Source of the DNA: Gemmata palustris | GTDB lineage: Bacteria; Planctomycetota; Planctomycetia; Gemmatales; Gemmataceae | Assembly (NCBI RefSeq): GCF_017939745.1 | Contig: NZ_JAGKQQ010000001.1 | Location: 558,001-622,000 of the forward strand | Direction: 5' to 3' | Length of the DNA stretch: 64,000 nt | Shown here: piece by piece, positions 61,875 through 64,000 of the stretch | Numbering within the stretch: position 1 is the first letter of the stretch | Layout of the letters: the number at the start of each line of letters is the position of its first letter | Translations under genes and position numbers: made by a program | Notes under the pieces: model-generated | Databases searched by the model: none | Seen by the model: only the letters and a program-made list of their open reading frames with translations | Told to the model about the DNA's origin: nothing

Positions 61875-63905
61875 ATGAGCTTCACAACGCTCCTGTTGAC
61901 GATTGCGCTAACGGCCGCGCCGGGGGACAACCCGGCCGGCACGTTCGACTTCAAGAAACACTCGCTCGATTTCCGGGTCGCGCGCAGCAAGGCCGCAAAC
62001 GCGGCCAAGACGCCGGACGGCGAACAACCGCCGTTCAGCACCCTGCTCCCGCTCCTCGAACGCGAACAGAAGGCGCTGGCAGATGCGCCGAATTCGGCCG
62101 ACGCCACCGCGATTCGGCGACACCTCGCTACGTACTTCGCCCTGTACCCGACTGAACCCAAAGCACGCGAACTGCTGGCCAGCGTGCTGGCGGATATGAC
62201 ACCGACCGAAGCGGCGTCCGCTCGCTTACAGGCGGTGCAGGCGATCGACCGGGCCGTGGGTAACCCCGTGACCCCGCGTGCCGACGTGCTCGAGCTGCTG
62301 GCCGAGGCCGAAGCACTGTTGACCCGGGCCGAAAAAGACATGGCCGGGGCTAACGAGGAACAGGCCAAGAAGTTCGCCCGCAGAGTGGAATCCGTGCGGC
62401 ACGTCATCAAGAACCTTGTGCCCGGGAAGACGGCCCCGGCCATTGAGTGCCGCGACCTGGCCGGCAAGCCGGTAAAGCTAAGCGATTACACCGGGAAGGT
62501 CGTCGTCCTGGACGTGTGGACCACCGGGTGCATTCCGTGTCGGAAGATGATCCCGCACCAGCGGGAGATGGTCGCCCGACTCAAGGGCCTGCCGTTCGCA
62601 CTCGTTAGCGTTAGCTTCGATGCGGAACCGAAGGCCGTGACCGACTTCCTGAAGGGCACGCCGATGCCGTGGGACCACTGGTTCAACGGCCCGGATGGTG
62701 GGATGACCGAGGCGTACAAGATTAGTCACTTCCCGACCATTTACGTGATCGACGGCAAGGGCGTGATTCGATTCAAGGAAGTTCGCGACAGCCGGTTGGA
62801 CGAGGCCGTGAACGCCCTGTTAATCGAAGCCGGTGTACCGGCCGCCAAGTTGAAGGGCCACACCGACGCGGCTCCCGCACCGATTGGGCGCGAGGACCGG
62901 CTGAAGGCGCTGCGAACGCAATACGCCAAACAGAACTCGGACGCACTGCAACTTCCTCGAACCGGTACACCGGAACAACAACTGAAGGCCTACGAAGCCG
63001 CCCTCCCAAAGATGCGTGACTACGCCCCCCGAGCGCTGGCCATCGCCAACGAAGGGCCGGCCGACGAGATCGCGCTGGAGGCACTGGCGTTCATCGCCAT
63101 GACGGGCCAGGATTCCCCCGAAGGGGCCGACGCATTCCGGCAAATGGCCGAGCGGTTCGCGGCCGCACCGGGGGTCGGCAAGTTACTGGACCGACCGACG
63201 ATTCAGCGCCCCGCCGTCCGCCCGTTCGCCGAGCGAGTGATTGCCGTTCACCCGGACCGGGCGACTCGTGCGAAGGCGGCCGTCGTGCTCGCCAACAACG
63301 CGATTCGTCTGACCGAGCGGTCCGCTACCCCGGCGGCCTCGGCCGCGGCCAGCGCCGAAGCGGAAGCGATCCTGCGCCGAATCATCGAAGACTTCGCCGG
63401 GGCCGATCTCGGCGGCCGGCTCGGGACCGCCGATGCGTGGGCAAAATCAGTGCTCCCCGAGGTGGTCGATTTGGCCGTCGGCAAGCCGTTCCCGGACGTC
63501 ACCGGGGAGGGAATGGACGGCAAGTCAGTGAATGTGTCCGACTATCGAGGTAAGGTCGTGGTCTTCGACGTCTGGGCGACGTGGTGCGGGCCGTGCAAGG
63601 CGATGATTCCGCACGAACGGGAACTGGTCGCCCGGTTGAAGGACAAACCGTTCGTCCTGCTGAGTGTGAGCGGGGACAACGAGAAGAAGGTGCTGACGGA
63701 GTTCCTGAAGACCGCGGACATGCCGTGGGCGCACTGGTGGGGCGGCGGTGATGAGCGGAAGTTGCTCAAGGCGCTCCACATCCAGCACTACCCGACGATC
63801 TTCGTGCTGGACCACAAGGGGACGATCCGGTACCGAGGTGTCCGCGGGAAGCAAATGGACGCCGCCGTCGATGCGCTGTTGAAGGAGGCGGAAACCGCCA
63901 ACTAG
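61875..63905 (+). CDS. Tandem TlpA-type thioredoxin-fold protein
   Basis: A 676-residue exported protein. Residues 1-20 form a short signal (SFTTLLLTIALTAAPGD). A helical spacer (about 30-175) leads to the first TlpA domain with Cys219-x2-Cys222 (TTGCIPCRKM). A second helical spacer (about 330-530) leads to the second, with Cys571-x2-Cys574 (ATWCGPCKAM). Both have the family's GFPTVYVID-like cis-Pro segment (HFPTIYVID, HYPTIFVLD). Such proteins reduce or exchange disulfides in the periplasm. ATG 61875 is used. It lies 111 bp after the DUF1559 gene. The first gene in this window looks like the end of a similar protein. Confidence 0.92.
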   Translation: MSFTTLLLTIALTAAPGDNPAGTFDFKKHSLDFRVARSKAANAAKTPDGEQPPFSTLLPLLEREQKALADAPNSADATAIRRHLATYFALYPTEPKARELLASVLADMTPTEAASARLQAVQAIDRAVGNPVTPRADVLELLAEAEALLTRAEKDMAGANEEQAKKFARRVESVRHVIKNLVPGKTAPAIECRDLAGKPVKLSDYTGKVVVLDVWTTGCIPCRKMIPHQREMVARLKGLPFALVSVSFDAEPKAVTDFLKGTPMPWDHWFNGPDGGMTEAYKISHFPTIYVIDGKGVIRFKEVRDSRLDEAVNALLIEAGVPAAKLKGHTDAAPAPIGREDRLKALRTQYAKQNSDALQLPRTGTPEQQLKAYEAALPKMRDYAPRALAIANEGPADEIALEALAFIAMTGQDSPEGADAFRQMAERFAAAPGVGKLLDRPTIQRPAVRPFAERVIAVHPDRATRAKAAVVLANNAIRLTERSATPAASAAASAEAEAILRRIIEDFAGADLGGRLGTADAWAKSVLPEVVDLAVGKPFPDVTGEGMDGKSVNVSDYRGKVVVFDVWATWCGPCKAMIPHERELVARLKDKPFVLLSVSGDNEKKVLTEFLKTADMPWAHWWGGGDERKLLKALHIQHYPTIFVLDHKGTIRYRGVRGKQMDAAVDALLKEAETAN

Positions 63906-63907
63906 TC

Positions 63908-64000
63908 TAGTCCGGTTTCAGGCTCCCTGTAGCGAGCCGCGACCGCAAGAGAGTGGTAGCGCCTCCCGCTCCCTTGCCAGTAGTTTCAAGTGATTTGGCA
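63908..64000. repeat. Dispersed repeat, copy 2, cut by the window edge
   Basis: TAGTCCGGTTTCAGGCTCCC then TGTAGCGAGCCGCGACCGCAA matches copy 1 at 45487 with three changes. A G/C-rich imperfect hairpin follows (GCAAGAGAGTGG against CCCGCTCCCTTGCC). Confidence 0.75.

Overview
The window is a high-GC chromosomal segment from a planctomycete, most likely a Gemmata-like member of the Gemmataceae. This rests on gene content: a DUF1559 pilin-like protein, a paired DUF1592/DUF1552 operon, a multi-heme PA14 cytochrome, a TIGR02996 protein, a kinase and two ECF sigma factors fused to WD40 repeats, paired CotH/VTC-domain proteins, and many dispersed palindromic repeats. No rRNA, tRNA or CRISPR array was recognised.

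Layout. 1-2.4 kb: the 3' end of a TlpA-like gene, a degraded stretch with a terminase-like remnant and an MBL-fold remnant, then a DUF1579 protein. 2.7-5.0 kb: a zinc alcohol dehydrogenase divergent from an AraC regulator, with a 27-bp dyad between them. 5.1-10.8 kb: a heavy-metal RND efflux locus (Cys-rich secreted protein, adaptor, pump, lipoprotein); adaptor and lipoprotein share a Cys/His module. 10.9-25.1 kb: nucleoside transporter, five-heme cytochrome, M24 peptidase, RarD, Rieske oxygenase, C45 hydrolase, ABC-2 permease, a sulfatase-like gene carrying an in-frame repeat, and a quinone-oxidoreductase-like gene. 25.3-34.5 kb: Ser/Thr kinase-WD40, APC permease, DUF4112, sialidase-like, TIGR02996 and Gfo/Idh/MocA genes.

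34.7-38.3 kb: a minus-strand group of an XPB-type helicase, a Bax1-type (DUF790) nuclease and a second PD-(D/E)XK-like protein, probably DNA repair or defence. 38.5-45.5 kb: ECF sigma-WD40, CBS protein, a small membrane protein and the DUF1592/DUF1552 pair. 45.9-51.2 kb: a hypothetical gene and a CotH-VTC-CotH cluster. 51.3-52.5 kb: an IS110-family element inserted inside a palindromic repeat, with guide-like segments in its non-coding end. 52.6-56.9 kb: a phosphate cluster (PhoU-like, DUF47, PiT transporter, membrane protein, secreted metallophosphatase) with an 11-bp-periodic Pho-box-like array. 57.5-63.9 kb: a second ECF sigma-WD40 protein, a DUF1559 protein and a tandem TlpA protein.

The points most worth a second look are the IS110 element in its palindromic target, the XPB/Bax1/PD-(D/E)XK group, the Cys/His module of the efflux locus, and the repeat that has become part of a coding frame. 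Starts were set by ribosome-binding sites and family length where possible; several are GTG or TTG. All family calls come from reading motifs, not from database searches.
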